Made by a program: the position numbers and the translations under genes. A stretch of 36,919 nucleotides of DNA from Desulfobulbus sp. (GTDB lineage: Bacteria > Desulfobacterota > Desulfobulbia > Desulfobulbales > Desulfobulbaceae), in NCBI GenBank assembly GCA_009780825.1, contig WQZH01000020.1, positions 1-36,919 on the forward strand. Reading direction: 5' to 3'. Below, one piece after another: positions 26,203-32,613 of the stretch (positions are counted from its first letter, which is position 1; each line of letters starts with the position of its first letter). Under the pieces are notes generated by a model. That model was not told where the DNA came from. It worked only from the letters and a program-made list of their open reading frames with translations, and searched no databases.

Positions 26203-27180
26203 CTACGCCGGACGCCCGCCCCTCTCTCTGTCGGGCGCGGGGTCCGGCGCACTCCCTTTTCCTTCGGTGCGCTCAGGTTGTTCCGGAGGACGCTCGGGAA
26301 TTGAATCTTGGTAGGCCCGTATCTTGGCAGCTTCAGAGTCAGAAACTAAAATGTAAGTTCCTGTTTTTGCCTTATAAAGTTTGTGGGGAAAAAAATCTGA
26401 ACGGATCAAGGCTCCGAGGTAGAGGTAATAGGTGCCGGTGGGGTCGGTTACGCTTGAGACGCGAACAAGGTTGAGGTCGGTAACGGGGTTGCCGCCGGAA
26501 GGCCCAGGACGCGAGGAAGAGGGGGGCAAAGGGCGAGAGGTCGAGGAAGTCCCAGGGCGAACGGAAGAGGTAGGGCCAGGATCGCCGCCAGATCGGAGAT
26601 TATTGGTTGTCGAATGAAAACGCCAGTAAACGCCAGCGCCGAAAACGAAGACGGCAATGGCGAGGCCAGCAGCGAAAGAAAGAGGAAAACGTTTTTGATG
26701 CTGGAAGGCGGAGACGTAGGAGGAAAAAACGGATTTCCTACGAAAACGGAAAAACCTGCTGACAGTTTCGCCGCCAATCTCTTTGGAATAGGTGAAAAGG
26801 AAAGGGAAAGGGTTGCCAGATGGAGATGAAGCCCGGAAAGTGACCTCGGCAAGACAGGAAATTGCAGGGTGTACTTTTTTAAAGTCTTGAGTGATGAGGA
26901 AAATATCAATACCGTGATGACGGTGGGTCTCGAAAAAGTGGGAAATTCTGGGGTCGATGCGCGAGCCAGCAGGGATAAAATCCTGACACTCGTCGAGGAA
27001 AATTACAGAGCCGGAAGGTGGTGAAAGCGCGATAGCAAGCAAATCAAGAGAATCGTTGCACCCATCAAAACCACGTAGGTTGTGAACCAGGGCGCGGCCT
27101 TTGCGCTTAAAATCAATTGCCGTAGATACAGCGAGATAACTTTTGCCAGCACCGGGAACTCCTGTAATGATGGTTATCAT
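26203..27180 (-). CDS. zot: Zot-like assembly ATPase (pI)
   Basis: 325 residues. It is the inner-membrane motor that packages ssDNA and extrudes the filament. Walker A GVPGAGKS at residues 7-14, Walker B 'SVIFLDECQDF' at 58-68 and LITQDFKKVHP near 95-105 are hallmarks of the Zot/pI family. One membrane helix (PLSFAAGLAIAVFVFGAGVY, about 166-185) follows, then a Ser/Pro-rich periplasmic linker and a folded end. The start overlaps the pVI-like gene as ATGA. This is the best single marker that the element is an inovirus. Confidence 0.92.
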   Translation of the reverse strand: MITIITGVPGAGKSYLAVSTAIDFKRKGRALVHNLRGFDGCNDSLDLLAIALSPPSGSVIFLDECQDFIPAGSRIDPRISHFFETHRHHGIDIFLITQDFKKVHPAISCLAEVTFRASSPSGNPFPFLFTYSKEIGGETVSRFFRFRRKSVFSSYVSAFQHQKRFPLSFAAGLAIAVFVFGAGVYWRFHSTTNNLRSGGDPGPTSSVRPGTSSTSRPLPPSSSRPGPSGGNPVTDLNLVRVSSVTDPTGTYYLYLGALIRSDFFPHKLYKAKTGTYILVSDSEAAKIRAYQDSIPERPPEQPERTEGKGSAPDPAPDRERGGRPA

Positions 27181-27533
27181 ATGCGAGGCCGAAGAGCGAC
27201 AAGGACGAAGTAGGCGGCCCAGCCGGAAAGGATAATGGCGCAGTACGTGGGGAAAGCAATCTGGTCAGCGATATAACCGGCAACGCCAGTAATGTTATAG
27301 GAAATATCAATGGGTTGACCAATAGCCGACTCAAGAGCTTGCTTGAAAAAGGAAGCCATCGAAAGACGGAAACCGGCGAACGAATCCCAAAACCAGGAGC
27401 CGAATTGACGGAGCAGCCAAGGCCCGGCTGTAAGAAAAAGGGCGATCAGCAAAAGCCGAGTGGCGGCCCAGCGGGCAACCGAGAGAGCGGCGTGGAAAAT
27501 CGCCATGGCGATTGTGGCAGCAGCTGCAAACAT
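27177..27533 (-). CDS. pVI-like minor coat/assembly membrane protein
   Basis: 118 residues with several membrane helices (MAIFHAALSVARWAATRLLL, LLIALFLTAGPWLL, and one near the C-terminus, TYCAIILSGWAAYFVLVAL). Size, topology and place between pIII-like and Zot genes match pVI/DUF2523 proteins, which cap the filament with pIII. The ATG overlaps the upstream stop as TAATG, and the gene overlaps zot by four bases, so the three are probably translated together. Confidence 0.8.
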   Translation of the reverse strand: MFAAAATIAMAIFHAALSVARWAATRLLLIALFLTAGPWLLRQFGSWFWDSFAGFRLSMASFFKQALESAIGQPIDISYNITGVAGYIADQIAFPTYCAIILSGWAAYFVLVALRPRI

Positions 27534-28942
27534 TAGTTTGTCCCTCCCCAGCCTCGACGGAGAATCAGGGCTGTTTGAATGTAGGCAAGGGCGATCAAGG
27601 CAACCCGCATAATTGAGTAGCCTGTCTGCATCCAGGGGTAATTAAAGCAGATGTTGATTTCAGAACCCATAAGATTGCCGGAAACACAGGGATCACCCCC
27701 GGCGGTAATGGAACCTTGGAAAATGTCAGGACCAGCGGGAGCAACCTGTTGCAGCTTTTCGGCAGCGGCTTTACCGACTTCAGAACCATCAGAATTTTCA
27801 TTCCAATCCGTACCGTCGGGAAGATTGCTGGGATACTGATAATCGCCAGCCGAAGGGAGCGGACCATTGTATGCCTCATTGCGCTGATTGTTACGCATAT
27901 CCTCGACAGCGTTGGCAATACGATCAGCAGAGCCCTGGAGACTATTTCCCTGTTGGATCAATTTGCCCTGATTGGAAATAACACTGTCCATCTGTGCGCC
28001 AAGGTGACCAATCTGTTGGCCGATTTCATTGCCCTGACGGATTTGGGCGTTTTGATTGGCGATAACGGCCCCAAGTTGCGGCGAGGCGTCAGAGGAACTT
28101 CCGGGATCAGATGTACCAGATTCGTTTGGTCCGAGAGGGGCGGGTTTTGGTGTTCCGTCCGGATTTGTTGACCCAGGGTCCGGGGTTTGTGGTTCCGGCG
28201 GAGGTCCAGGAACCCAAGGGCCATCATCTTGCTGACAGTTGCAGGCACCAGAGGAGCAATCTACAGATGCGACGCGGCCCGCGCACCGTGCGGAACATTG
28301 AGATTTGAGATTATCGCAATTTTCATCTGGGGGAGGAGGTGGGGGTTGATCCGGCGGCCCGGTGCCACCATCGCCGCCGCACTGTGCCCCGGTGTAAACC
28401 ATCCTCACCGACCAGCAGGAGCCGCCGGGGCTCCACATTTCAACACCTCCAGGGATGTCATCGGGAGTAGCAAGGCAGCCGGCAAAGCAACGGTCCGAGA
28501 CCTCAGCCCCGCAGTAAATCCCGGCGTATTTGCCAGCTTTATCCTGGCAGGGATTTGGAGCGGGGCAACCGCCGGTAGGGCCGCCAGGCAAATCAACAGC
28601 CCCCTGGAGACCTAAAAGCGATTGAATGTACCCGGTGTTACTCCATGGCTGCCAACCGTTTGCGTCGGTGTATGTGTAGCTGCGCCAAACGCCCGTCCAA
28701 TACGGGGTCCCCTGATAATGCAAGTCCTGGCTATCCAGGGTACTGGTAACGTAGCCGGTGGCCGGATCAAAACTGACCTGGTAGCTAGTAATACGCTGAT
28801 TGCCCGGAGGGAGGACTGTGACTGAGTTTTGTTGGCCCAAAAAAACAAACATGGTGCACTTAGCATCGGTCCAACCCGATGCCCAGGAGCCGGTTGGGGC
28901 GAAAATAACAAGCAGGGTGAGGAGCAAGCGAAAATGTTTCAC
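27533..28942 (-). CDS. pIII-like adsorption protein
   Basis: 469 residues from a GTG. A Sec signal peptide is clear (MKHFRLLLTLLVIFAPTGSW, cleavage likely after SWA), and a single membrane helix lies at the C-terminus (MRVALIALAYIQTALIL, about 445-461). Between them are a Cys-rich domain (about 205-240), a long Pro/Gly/Asp/Ser linker (PPPEPQTPDPGSTNPDG) and a Gln/Asn-rich helix. This layout is that of TspB/pIII proteins, which bind pili and release the virion. The receptor cannot be inferred. The start codon lies inside a perfect palindrome (separate entry). Confidence 0.82.
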   Translation of the reverse strand: MKHFRLLLTLLVIFAPTGSWASGWTDAKCTMFVFLGQQNSVTVLPPGNQRITSYQVSFDPATGYVTSTLDSQDLHYQGTPYWTGVWRSYTYTDANGWQPWSNTGYIQSLLGLQGAVDLPGGPTGGCPAPNPCQDKAGKYAGIYCGAEVSDRCFAGCLATPDDIPGGVEMWSPGGSCWSVRMVYTGAQCGGDGGTGPPDQPPPPPPDENCDNLKSQCSARCAGRVASVDCSSGACNCQQDDGPWVPGPPPEPQTPDPGSTNPDGTPKPAPLGPNESGTSDPGSSSDASPQLGAVIANQNAQIRQGNEIGQQIGHLGAQMDSVISNQGKLIQQGNSLQGSADRIANAVEDMRNNQRNEAYNGPLPSAGDYQYPSNLPDGTDWNENSDGSEVGKAAAEKLQQVAPAGPDIFQGSITAGGDPCVSGNLMGSEINICFNYPWMQTGYSIMRVALIALAYIQTALILRRGWGGTN

Positions 28943-28949
28943 GGTGAAA
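28935..28949. promoter_or_regulatory. Palindrome over the pIII start codon
   Basis: GTTTCAC-G-GTGAAAC reads the same on both strands apart from its centre. On the coding (minus) strand one arm contains the GTG start codon and the other lies just after the GAGG ribosome site, so the hairpin could limit initiation. It also equals a ParB parS site with one extra central base. Confidence 0.4.
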
Positions 28950-28952
28950 CCT

Positions 28953-28977
28953 CAAAAAAAGCGGGGGCCGAAGCCCC
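28953..28977 (-). terminator. Rho-independent terminator between coat and pIII genes
   Basis: On the minus strand GGGGGC-TTCG-GCCCCC is followed by a G-C base pair's remnant and seven T. The very stable TTCG tetraloop stem with a T run is a textbook terminator. It lies eight bases after the 43-residue coat gene and just before the pIII gene. Confidence 0.88.
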
Positions 28978-28985
28978 CAACTTGA

Positions 28986-29117
28986 TCAGCTCCGGTTCAT
29001 CAACTTGATGACTTTCCGGAAGCCCCAAAGCACCGCCAAAGCAACAACGCAAATTCCCATATAGGACGCGATGTCAGCGGTGTTCAGGGTTACGTCGGTC
29101 CATGTAATGCCGCCCAT
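28986..29117 (-). CDS. Putative major coat protein (pVIII-like), 43 residues
   Basis: Preceded by AGGAGGT at ideal spacing. The peptide has an amphipathic, mildly acidic N-terminus (MGGITWTDVTLNTADIASY), one membrane helix (MGICVVALAVLWGF) and a basic C-terminus (RKVIKLMNRS). This is the plan of filamentous phage major coat proteins, in which the basic end binds DNA. No separate signal peptide is evident. Placement directly before a strong terminator matches gene VIII of Ff phages. The other small membrane proteins nearby are weaker candidates for the same role. Confidence 0.72.
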   Translation of the reverse strand: MGGITWTDVTLNTADIASYMGICVVALAVLWGFRKVIKLMNRS

Positions 29118-29138
29118 GGTAACCTCCTGGTTAAGGGT

Positions 29139-29222
29139 TTATGTTATAGCCCGGATCAGCCCCAGGGGGAGCATGAGACCAAGCAGGCCGCCGAGACAGG
29201 CAAAAAGGATTATGGTATCCAT
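29139..29222 (-). CDS. 27-residue membrane peptide (pVII/pIX-like)
   Basis: MDTIILFACLGGLLGLMLPL continues to GLIRAIT: one hydrophobic helix and almost nothing else. Its ATG overlaps the upstream stop as TGATG. Filament-tip proteins pVII and pIX of Ff phages are about 32 residues and similar in character. Easily missed because of its length. Confidence 0.55.
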   Translation of the reverse strand: MDTIILFACLGGLLGLMLPLGLIRAIT

Positions 29223-29407
29223 CAGCTGCGGGCCATTGTCGCGGCCAGGGCCACGCAAAGGAAAACAACCAGTCCCAACTGCATCGAAAAAGAAAATGCC
29301 CAGTTGAACGCTTCAGCCGCGGCAATGGTCACAGGGTCGGACGATCCAGAGGCGTCGAGAACATGCATGTAAATTATTGGGTATGACCCACCAATGCCCA
29401 GGTTCAT
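29222..29407 (-). CDS. Small membrane protein of the phage coat gene cluster
   Basis: 61-codon frame starting at the ATG at 29407 with GAGG eight bases upstream (a TTG six bases earlier is possible). An N-terminal segment with DASGSSDPVTIAAAEAF precedes one membrane helix (MQLGLVVFLCVALAATMA). It is coupled to the 27-residue gene by TGATG. Probably a minor coat or assembly protein; it could also be a second form of the major coat. Confidence 0.6.
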   Translation of the reverse strand: MNLGIGGSYPIIYMHVLDASGSSDPVTIAAAEAFNWAFSFSMQLGLVVFLCVALAATMARS

Positions 29408-29459
29408 AGTCAACGCCTCTAAGGGGTGAATTTTGGGAAATGCCTACCGCGCTGCCGCT

Positions 29460-29530
29460 TGGTCTCTCCGGAGGTTCCCTGCAAAAGTCCGGAACTGCTT
29501 TGGACTTTCACAGCGAAACCTCGGAGACCA
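29460..29530. other. Nested hairpin in the phage intergenic region
   Basis: TGGTCTC (29460-29466) pairs with GAGACCA (29524-29530), GAGGTT (29471-29476) with AACCTC (29517-29522), and AAAGTCC (29484-29490) with GGACTTT (29502-29508) round an 11-base loop. This is the longest folded non-coding segment in the element and lies between the ssDNA-binding-like gene and the coat genes. In inoviruses such structures serve as packaging signal, replication origin or terminator. Confidence 0.55.
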
Positions 29531-29565
29531 GGTTGTAAGCGGGAATGCCACACGTCCATTTTTTA

Positions 29566-29835
29566 TCAATTCACAACGGGTTTGAAGGTCAGCCAACCTT
29601 CGCGCCGGACAGTGAAGTCCAAAGAGCTTTTGAACTCTTGACCAATGGCGTACCGGTCGAAATCAGAGGGGTTGACCTGGATCGTCAGGACGCCTTCCAT
29701 GCCCAGGGCATCGACAATGAAGAAAAATCGGTCGGGGTTCCCGTTGCGGCCATCGCGTCTTTCTTTCTTTTTCAGCCGTCCGAAGATGTACAGACCTTGT
29801 TTTTGCTCTTTTTTTTCAGTTCCGTTTTCAGCCAT
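29566..29835 (-). CDS. ssDNA-binding-like protein (pV-type)
   Basis: 89 residues with GAGGAG before the ATG. After a charged N-terminus (MAENGTEKKEQKQG) the chain alternates short beta-strands and basic turns (LYIFGRLKKKERRDGRNGNP, RFFFIVDALGMEGVLTIQV), suggesting an OB-like fold. Filamentous phages encode a protein of this size that coats the newly made single strand before assembly. The assignment is from size, strand pattern and location; no strict motif defines the family. Confidence 0.5.
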   Translation of the reverse strand: MAENGTEKKEQKQGLYIFGRLKKKERRDGRNGNPDRFFFIVDALGMEGVLTIQVNPSDFDRYAIGQEFKSSLDFTVRREGWLTFKPVVN

Positions 29836-30040
29836 GATTCAGACTCCTCGTTGTATTGTTGATGTGGCGGGTTGAGGTAACAGTTGACGCAACAGTTGAA
29901 GTTTCCGAAAAACTTGTGAAGCAATGCCAACATTGGTAGTAATATGTCAGTGTAAGGCCCTCGACGGTGACGGTGATCTCCAGAGCATGACCGCAGGTTT
30001 GGCAGTAGATTGTCGGGAAATCGGCAATTGAGGTAATCAT
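29828..30040 (-). CDS. Small zinc-ribbon phage protein
   Basis: 70 residues with two Cys pairs, CQTCGH and CWHCF, about 20 residues apart, in a beta-rich chain (ALEITVTVEGLTLTYYYQC), a simple zinc ribbon of the Ogr/Delta type. Such proteins often activate transcription of late phage genes. It overlaps the next gene by eight bases. Function here is inference. Confidence 0.6.
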   Translation of the reverse strand: MITSIADFPTIYCQTCGHALEITVTVEGLTLTYYYQCWHCFTSFSETSTVASTVTSTRHINNTTRSLNHG

Positions 30041-30046
30041 GGCTGC

Positions 30047-30316
30047 TCAACAGGACGGGTACTGCTGCTGTTTTTCGTTGCCGTACCTTCGAAATGCGCC
30101 CTGGCGGGATAGCCCCAGGGCAAGGCCGATATGTGCCCAGGAACGACCTGAGGACCGTTGTCCCTGGATGGCGGAATTGATAGCGTCGTCAAGCTCGGCT
30201 CGAAGTCGGACAAGTTGAGCAAGTTCATGCTCGTCACAATCGGCAACGCGACGACCAGCGGCGCGAATCATTCTGGAAAGCATTTTCAGCCATTCGGAGG
30301 TTTCAACCTTGCGCAT
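30047..30316 (-). CDS. Phage protein with C-terminal helix-turn-helix
   Basis: 89 residues. The N-terminal two thirds are helical (MRKVETSEWLKMLSRMIRAA, ELAQLVRLRAELDDAINSAI), and the end, 'SWAHIGLALGLSRQGAFRRYG', is a typical helix-turn-helix of the kind that reads single sites. It may regulate early phage genes. It lies six bases before the zinc-ribbon gene. No named family recognised. Confidence 0.6.
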   Translation of the reverse strand: MRKVETSEWLKMLSRMIRAAGRRVADCDEHELAQLVRLRAELDDAINSAIQGQRSSGRSWAHIGLALGLSRQGAFRRYGNEKQQQYPSC

Positions 30317-30409
30317 GAGAACGCCTCTTTTTGTCGAAATAGTGTCAACGAATCGTTTACATCATTTGAGCGAAACAGATACCCGGCAGGGTAGGTGCCA
30401 CAGGTCAGG

Positions 30410-30628
30410 TTAAAGGGTAAAAATCATCGAGTGGCCATTGCGGCTGCAACGACCATGAAAGCCAGCAGCTTCAAGGGCGAGTTGGGCCAACCAATCGGTA
30501 TCGTTGAGGCCAAGCCTTAAATAATTGAGGCGCAGGAGCCGAAAAACACGGTTGGCGGCAAGGAGGTTGCCGGACCTTGTGAGGCTTTTGTAAGCGGCGA
30601 TAGCTTTCTGTTTCGGCGTTTGGGGCAT
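30410..30628 (-). CDS. Small basic phage protein, first gene of the minus-strand operon
   Basis: 72 residues, basic and helical (PKQKAIAAYKSLTRSGNLLA, FRLLRLNYLRLGL), with GGAGG well placed before the ATG. It is the first gene transcribed away from the repressor, the place where inoviruses and other temperate phages often keep an antirepressor or replication-control gene. No family recognised; it could bind DNA or RNA. Confidence 0.55.
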   Translation of the reverse strand: MPQTPKQKAIAAYKSLTRSGNLLAANRVFRLLRLNYLRLGLNDTDWLAQLALEAAGFHGRCSRNGHSMIFTL

Positions 30629-30658
30629 GGCGGGCCTCCAGGGGGCGAGGGAAGAAGT

Positions 30659-30674
30659 GGTTATTTTTTTAACC
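30659..30674. promoter_or_regulatory. Candidate repressor operator
   Basis: GGTTA-TTTTTT-TAACC is a perfect 16-bp palindrome midway between the divergent starts of the repressor and the minus-strand phage operon. Dimeric phage repressors bind palindromes of this size. TTTTATA-type promoter sequences overlap it. Confidence 0.5.
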
Positions 30675-30717
30675 GCTACCGTTTTATATGCTTATAAATT
30701 TCACCAGTCAAGGAAAA

Positions 30718-31140
30718 ATGGTTAATAAATCCACCAAAAATAATTTCAGTGAAGCTTTTGATAGAATTAAAGCAGAGACAGGATTTAAAAGCATAAGGCA
30801 ATTAGCTGAAATTCTTGATAAAGATCACACAACCTTGTTGGCTGCAAAAAAGAAAAAAGAATTTCCGGCAGGGTGGGCATACATGATAGAAAAAAAGTAT
30901 GGCCTTTTAACAGGATGGATAATGACGGGAGAGGGACCGAAGAGGCTGGAAGAAATAAAGGAAGGCTTTGGTTTTTACGAAGAACTTGAACAGTGGGCGA
31001 GAGAGACGGGCCAATCCGAAAATACCCAATGGATGCGGAACCAGATCGAAAGCTTTTTCCCGATGTTCAAGGAATGGAAGAAGAGAAGGGATGAAGGGGA
31101 AGAAATTGAACCTGATGCCACATTTTCAAGGGTAGCATAA
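30718..31140 (+). CDS. CI-like phage repressor
   Basis: 140 residues from the ATG at 30718, which has AAGGA just upstream; an ATG at 30688 lacks a ribosome site. The N-terminal domain (FSEAFDRIKAETGFKSIRQL, then 'DHTTLLAAKKKKEFPAGWAY') has the pattern of the bacteriophage CI-type HTH, with 'KYGLLTGWIMTGEGPK' as its usual end. The C-terminal half is a charged helical segment rather than a LexA-type peptidase; no Ser/Lys dyad is visible, so RecA-triggered self-cleavage is unlikely. Probably holds the minus-strand operon silent in the lysogen. Confidence 0.75.
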   Translation: MVNKSTKNNFSEAFDRIKAETGFKSIRQLAEILDKDHTTLLAAKKKKEFPAGWAYMIEKKYGLLTGWIMTGEGPKRLEEIKEGFGFYEELEQWARETGQSENTQWMRNQIESFFPMFKEWKKRRDEGEEIEPDATFSRVA

Positions 31141-31183
31141 AAAAGTTAGATCATATAAATTATTAAATACAATGTCCGTGGTT

Positions 31184-31211
31184 TTGACAGACCATTTGAA
31201 CAGCGTAAAAC
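31184..31211 (+). promoter_or_regulatory. Promoter candidate for the DUF2726 gene
   Basis: A perfect TTGACA (31184-31189) is followed after 16 bases by TAAAAC (31206-31211), a weaker -10. It lies 43 bases before the ATG, giving the DUF2726 gene its own promoter independent of the repressor gene. Confidence 0.45.
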
Positions 31212-31254
31212 ATGTGCAAGTCATTAACCAACTGAATGCATTACGGAGTAATTC

Positions 31255-31827
31255 ATGGTGACTGACAAGACGCTCCTTGCAATGATATTGATTGCTGTTG
31301 GAATGATAATTCTCGCGGCAATTGTGAAAAAATTAAAAACACAGGAACGTGGCAATCGAGGAGAATATCCGTATAAAAAAGTAGATTCACTTTTTACGGC
31401 AGCAGAACGTTCATTTTTTGGTGTGCTCGAAGATGCCGTTGGTGATCAATTCAGGATATTCGGAAAGGTACGGATTGCCGACATCGCAACAGTCAAAAGT
31501 ATCTCTGATAGAAGCGCATGGCGAAGGGCAGTGAACAGAATAACGGGCAAGCATTTAGACTACATACTCTGTGACAAAGATAATCTGTCGATCATTTGCG
31601 GAATTGAGCTCAACGACAAATCCCACAAGCAGCAAAACAGGCAAGAACGCGACAACTTCATAGAAAATCTTTGCAAGAAGATTTCTCTGCCACTCGTAAC
31701 AATCCAAGCGCAACGTGCCTATTCAGTACCCGAAATACGAACGGCCATCCTGAAAGCATTAGAAGGGAGCACAGGGGTAACAAGGGACGAGAAACGGGGT
31801 GAGGGTAAAAAAGGGGGCCTTAATTGA
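31255..31827 (+). CDS. Membrane-anchored DUF2726 protein
   Basis: 190 residues with GGAG before the ATG. A single N-terminal membrane helix (TLLAMILIAVGMIILAAIV, about 5-23) is followed by a cytoplasmic domain of DUF2726 type: 'DSLFTAAERSFFGVLEDAV' and, further on, HLDYILCDKDNLSIICGIEL with NDKSH. The D-x-n-E-x-N-D-K arrangement recalls the restriction-endonuclease (PD-(D/E)xK) fold. It is not needed for phage growth as known from other inoviruses, so it is probably an accessory gene; superinfection exclusion or defence is a possibility, not shown. Confidence 0.7.
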   Translation: MVTDKTLLAMILIAVGMIILAAIVKKLKTQERGNRGEYPYKKVDSLFTAAERSFFGVLEDAVGDQFRIFGKVRIADIATVKSISDRSAWRRAVNRITGKHLDYILCDKDNLSIICGIELNDKSHKQQNRQERDNFIENLCKKISLPLVTIQAQRAYSVPEIRTAILKALEGSTGVTRDEKRGEGKKGGLN

Positions 31828-31919
31828 AGAGAAAAACCCGGCCCTGGCTAAAAATATAACCATATAAATATACATATAATTATATTGACGATGTGCACCC
31901 AGCCGGTTATTTGTCAAGC

Positions 31920-32213
31920 ATGGAAAAACAAACGAATTTTGAATGGAGATCGGAGAAGGATCAACAAAACCAGGAAAAGCATGGTGTTCCCTTTGCCCTG
32001 GCTCAGTTTGCCTTCTTCGACCAGAATCGTATCATCCTTGAAGACCTTGAGCACAGCGGTCAGGAAAAACGGTTTTACTGCCTGGGCAAGGTGGCCGGAA
32101 GCATAATGACTGTTCGGTTCACTTACCGGAAAAACAAGATTCGGATCATTGGCGCAGGGTACTGGAGAAAAGGGAGGAAAATTTATGAAAGAGAAAATCA
32201 AATACACAGATGA
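31920..32213 (+). CDS. brnT: BrnT toxin (RelE-like ribonuclease)
   Basis: 97 residues starting MEKQTNFEWRSEKDQQNQEK. The 'F-E-W-x-x-x-K-x-x-x-N-x-x-K-H-G-V-x-F' opening and the later 'RIIGAGYWRKGRKIYE' are the BrnT signature. BrnT cleaves RNA and is blocked by BrnA. The ATG at 31920 is preferred over a GTG at 31893 by alignment to the family. The upstream AT-rich stretch (31850-31890) is a likely autoregulated promoter. It overlaps brnA by 29 bases. Confidence 0.87.
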   Translation: MEKQTNFEWRSEKDQQNQEKHGVPFALAQFAFFDQNRIILEDLEHSGQEKRFYCLGKVAGSIMTVRFTYRKNKIRIIGAGYWRKGRKIYERENQIHR

Positions 32214-32415
32214 ACCAATGGGGAAAGTGAGGAGAGTTGCCGATTTCCTGCCCTCGCCTGAAGAACTCGCATTGAAAGAAGAGACAGTGAAAGTGACCAT
32301 CTCTTTGAGCAAGGCAAGCATCGACTTTTTTAAAAGCGAAGCAAAAAAACACAACACCCAATATCAAAAGATGATCAGAAGGTTGTTGGACGAATATATA
32401 TCCCATCGCCCCTGA
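32185..32415 (+). CDS. brnA: BrnA antitoxin
   Basis: 76 residues from an ATG with GGGAGG upstream, inside the end of brnT. The N-terminus (KVRRVADFLPSPEELALKEE) is the toxin-binding part typical of BrnA, and the C-terminal half ('VKVTISLSKASIDFFKSEAKK' shortened, then YQKMIRRLLDEYI) is a ribbon-helix-helix that represses the operon. As in other brn loci the toxin gene comes first. It is the last gene before attR and would stabilise the prophage. Confidence 0.87.
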   Translation: MKEKIKYTDEPMGKVRRVADFLPSPEELALKEETVKVTISLSKASIDFFKSEAKKHNTQYQKMIRRLLDEYISHRP

Positions 32416-32441
32416 ACATGGCGACATGAGAACCGGGAACC

Positions 32442-32469
32442 GATGTACTTTCGATGTACTTTTTCGGAA
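32442..32469. repeat. Paired GATGTACTT repeats near attR
   Basis: GATGTACTT at 32442 and 32453 and TCGGAA at 32464 mirror the set at 23692-23720, with the same 11-base period and the same direction. They lie in the 136-base non-coding stretch between brnA and attR. Confidence 0.6.
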
Positions 32470-32551
32470 AAAATTAAGGATAGCAGAGGAAATACTGGGT
32501 TAATAACTATCTAAAAAATAAAGAAAAGGCTTGGAAAGGTATACTGTTTAC

Positions 32552-32600
32552 CGGCCTCTCACGCCGGTAACAGGGGTTCGAGTCCCCTTGGGGTCACCAA
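32552..32600 (+). repeat. attR: 49-bp copy of the tRNA-Glu 3' end
   Basis: Exact copy of 23596-23644, containing the anticodon loop, T arm and acceptor 3' side but no 5' half. It is not a functional tRNA. It marks the far end of the prophage. Confidence 0.93.
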
Positions 32601-32613
32601 AAGATTCAAGCAG

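Larger units (their letters stand above)
23596..32600. mobile_element. Integrated filamentous phage (inovirus-like prophage), about 9.0 kb
   Basis: The element is bounded by 49-bp attL and attR with an integrase next to attL. The gene content is that of an inovirus: Zot-type ATPase, pIII-like and pVI-like membrane proteins, several tiny membrane proteins in the place of coat genes, an ssDNA-binding-like protein and a rolling-circle-type replication protein, mostly on the minus strand. No secretin gene is present, so export would need a host secretin, as for CTXphi. The plus-strand arm (30718-32415) holds repressor and accessory genes and is visibly more AT-rich than the host DNA. All core genes look intact, so the prophage may be active. 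Confidence 0.88.

Noticed and set aside
32552..32600. A second tRNA-Glu gene
   Set aside because: Only the 3' half is present; the 5' acceptor and D arm are missing. It is the attR copy.
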